From an uncultured Syntrophobacteraceae bacterium (GTDB taxonomy: Bacteria > Desulfobacterota > Syntrophobacteria > Syntrophobacterales > Syntrophobacteraceae), in NCBI GenBank assembly GCA_937889795.1, contig CALBZH010000006.1, positions 1 through 7,619 on the forward strand: a stretch of DNA of 7,619 nucleotides. Reading direction: 5' to 3'. This document shows, in pieces, positions 5,802 to 7,619 of this stretch (position 1 is its first letter; every line of letters begins with the position of its first letter). The notes under the pieces are model-generated. The model was not told the origin of the DNA. It saw nothing but the letters and a program-made list of their open reading frames with translations, and did not search any database. A program made the position numbers and the translations under genes.

Positions 5802-7619
5802 ATGACGGCTACCGCTTCGACGCTGTTGGCGCTCTACCGATCCATGCTGTCGGCACGGATCATCGATGAGCTGGAGGGGGGCTTCACCCGGACGGGGGAA
5901 GCCGTGTTCCATGTTTCTGGGGCGGGGCATGAAGCCACCGCTGCTTTAGCTTTTCACCTCAGTCCGTTCGACTGGCTCCACTGCCATTACCGCGACAAGG
6001 CGTTGATGCTGGCTCGGGGACTTCCGCCGGAAATGTTCTTCCTGAGCCTGTTCTGCAAAGACACGTCGCACTCGCGGGGCCGGCAGATGAGCGCGCACCT
6101 CAGCTGTCCCGACCTGAATCTGTTGAGCCTGGTTGGGCCCGTTGGGAACAGCGCCCTGCAGGCGGTTGGCGTGGCATCGGCCGTCGCGGGCGGGGAGGGG
6201 AGTCCCATTGTCGTCTGTGGCCTGGGGGAAGGAACCACCCAGCAGGGGGAGGTGCTGGAAGCGATCGGGGAGGCGGCGAGGGATGGGAGCCCCGTGCTTT
6301 TCCTGGTCCATGACAACGGTCTTGCGATCTCGACCCGAACCGCCGGGCGTACGTTTTACGATCTCAGGGGGTGCCGGGCCGATTCGTTCTACGGTGTGGA
6401 CATCACCCACTGCAGCGGGTCTGATATCGTCGAATGCGATGCGGTATTCGGGTGTCTGGTTAGGGAGATGAGGGCTTCGAGAGAGCCACGGATCTGTGTG
6501 GTGCATGTTCCACGGCTTTCCGACCACACCAATGCCGACCGCCAGGAAGTGTACCGCTCTGCCGAGGAAATGCGGGAGGCTCGGGCGCTCGACCCCATTC
6601 CGCGGCTCGAACGCCTGCTGCTGCGCGAGGGCCTTTCGGAATCGGAGCTTGCATCGCTCCGCACGCAGATCCGGTCCGTCATCCAGGCTGCGGTCGATTC
6701 CGCTCGAAGCGCTCCCGATCCCTTGCCCTGTCTGGTTGCGAAGGCGGAGCTTCCCGGAAGGGTCAGCGCGTCGGGTGTTGATAAGGCTCGCTATGACTGC
6801 CCCGATGGCTTGGCCATGGGCGAGGCGATTCGGGAGGTTCTGAGGGCTCGCCTGCAACGTGATGGCCGGGTGACCCTTTTCGGTGAGGACATCGAGGATC
6901 CCAAAGGGGACGTTTTCGGAGTCACTCGAGGGCTCTCGACGCAGTTTCCGGGCCGGGTGAGGAATGCGCCGCTGAGCGAATCGACCATTGTGGGCAAATC
7001 CATCGGGCAGGCGCTTGCCGGAGGCAGACCGGTCGCTTTCCTCCAGTTTGCGGATTTCTTGCCGCTGGCCTTCAACCAGATCGTGAGTGAGCTGGGGAGC
7101 ATGCACTGGCGCACGGATGGAGGATGGCGGGCACCGGTGATCGTGATGGTGACGTGTGGCGGCTACCGGCCCGGGCTTGGGCCGTTCCACGCCCAGTCTT
7201 TTGAATCCATCGTGTCGCACGTTCCCGGCATCGACGTCATGATGCCCTCGAACGCCGTCGATGCGGCGGGTCTTCTTAACGCGGCCTTCGAATCGGGGCG
7301 GCCGACCGTTTTTTTCTATCCCAAGAGTCTCCTCAACGAGAGGAGCATTACGCTTCATCCCGATCAGATCGACCTGCTGGCTCCCATCGGAAAGTCCCGG
7401 GTCCTGAGGGAGGGAAGCGAGATCACGCTGGTGGGCTGGGGCAATACGATCGCGCTTTGTGAGGAGGTGGCTGAAACCCTATCCCAAGTCGACCTATCCG
7501 CGGAAATTGTGGATCCCCGTACGCTCTCGCCCCTCGATACGGAGACCATCTTGAAGTCGGTTGAGAAATCGGGAAGGCTCATCGTCATCCACGAGGACAA
7601 CCGTTCGTGCGGCCTCGGA
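5802..7619 (+). CDS. Fused alpha-beta E1 component of a 2-oxo acid dehydrogenase, thiamine-diphosphate dependent (3' truncated)
   Basis: The frame is open for 606 codons to the window end. Residues 1 to about 300 match the E1 alpha subunit: LYRSMLSARIIDELE, HYRDKALMLARG, SRGRQMSAH, and the thiamine-diphosphate/metal motif LGEGTTQQGE (141-150) through HDNGLAIST (170-178). Residues from about 335 match the E1 beta subunit: DGLAMGEAIREVL, LFGEDIED, APLSESTIVG with Glu393, LQFADF, the catalytic-type His463 in PFHAQS, VMMPSN and FFYPKSL, continuing into the C-terminal domain (EITLVGWGN, VDPRTLSPLD). Such fusions decarboxylate pyruvate, branched-chain 2-oxo acids or related substrates and pass the acyl group to an E2 lipoyl protein; which substrate cannot be told. 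The canonical GDG is GEG (Glu143), and the usual HHSTSDD loop is DHTNADR (241-247). The start is uncertain: ATG at 5802 has GGGG 6 bases upstream; in-frame ATGs at 5766 and 5790 are alternatives. Confidence 0.9.
   Translation, partial: MTATASTLLALYRSMLSARIIDELEGGFTRTGEAVFHVSGAGHEATAALAFHLSPFDWLHCHYRDKALMLARGLPPEMFFLSLFCKDTSHSRGRQMSAHLSCPDLNLLSLVGPVGNSALQAVGVASAVAGGEGSPIVVCGLGEGTTQQGEVLEAIGEAARDGSPVLFLVHDNGLAISTRTAGRTFYDLRGCRADSFYGVDITHCSGSDIVECDAVFGCLVREMRASREPRICVVHVPRLSDHTNADRQEVYRSAEEMREARALDPIPRLERLLLREGLSESELASLRTQIRSVIQAAVDSARSAPDPLPCLVAKAELPGRVSASGVDKARYDCPDGLAMGEAIREVLRARLQRDGRVTLFGEDIEDPKGDVFGVTRGLSTQFPGRVRNAPLSESTIVGKSIGQALAGGRPVAFLQFADFLPLAFNQIVSELGSMHWRTDGGWRAPVIVMVTCGGYRPGLGPFHAQSFESIVSHVPGIDVMMPSNAVDAAGLLNAAFESGRPTVFFYPKSLLNERSITLHPDQIDLLAPIGKSRVLREGSEITLVGWGNTIALCEEVAETLSQVDLSAEIVDPRTLSPLDTETILKSVEKSGRLIVIHEDNRSCGLG

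Noticed and set aside
5946..7358. Minus-strand open frame of 470 codons opposite the E1 gene
   Set aside because: It is fully antisense to an E1 with clear alpha and beta motifs, and its product is Arg/Pro/His-rich with no recognisable domains.
1..7619. CRISPR arrays, tRNA or rRNA genes, phage genes or a defence system
   Set aside because: No regularly spaced repeats, cloverleaf-like sequences, ribosomal RNA motifs or phage/defence domains were seen. The genes present belong to known housekeeping families.

Overview
This is a GC-rich, gene-dense bacterial fragment. The organism is Gram-negative: the first operon encodes a Pqi-type inter-membrane lipid transport system (inner-membrane PqiA-like proteins, a periplasm-spanning MCE protein and an outer-membrane lipoprotein), which only makes sense in a cell with two membranes. 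I cannot name the species. A diderm such as a Desulfobacterota or other proteobacteria-like lineage is a reasonable guess, based only on gene content (pqi, liv/aldehyde dehydrogenase, fused E1) and on the style of one palindromic intergenic repeat.

Layout. Bases 1-45 are not genomic: they read as an indexed Illumina TruSeq adapter, so biology starts at base 46 and the fragment is probably a contig end. Bases 46-3470 (+ strand) are a tightly packed operon: the 3' part of a first PqiA-domain gene, a second PqiA-domain gene with its own zinc ribbon, pqiB (three MCE domains and a helical C-terminus) and pqiC (lipoprotein). Starts and stops overlap or abut throughout. Bases 3471-3725 are non-coding and contain an imperfect 30-bp inverted repeat between convergent genes. 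Bases 3726-5159 (- strand) encode an aldehyde dehydrogenase resembling the lactaldehyde dehydrogenase/ALDH21 group. Just upstream of it, also on the - strand, bases 5174-5560 hold the decayed remains of a branched-chain amino acid (Liv) ABC transporter operon: a frameshifted piece that looks like livH runs directly into the last 55 codons of livF. Bases 5561-5801 are non-coding with an AT-rich core and a plausible promoter. From 5802 to the end of the window (+ strand, open at the 3' end) runs a single gene encoding a fused alpha-beta E1 component of a 2-oxo acid dehydrogenase.

How the genes fit together. The Pqi proteins form one machine for lipid traffic between the inner and outer membranes. 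The aldehyde dehydrogenase appears to have been the last gene of a liv operon whose transporter part is now mostly missing. The E1 gene is a separate divergent unit whose partners (E2/E3) would lie beyond the window. I see no CRISPR array, tRNA, rRNA, transposase or clearly new system. The most notable observations are the adapter sequence, the two-gene PqiA arrangement, the livH/livF scar and the altered thiamine-diphosphate motif (GEG instead of GDG) in E1.
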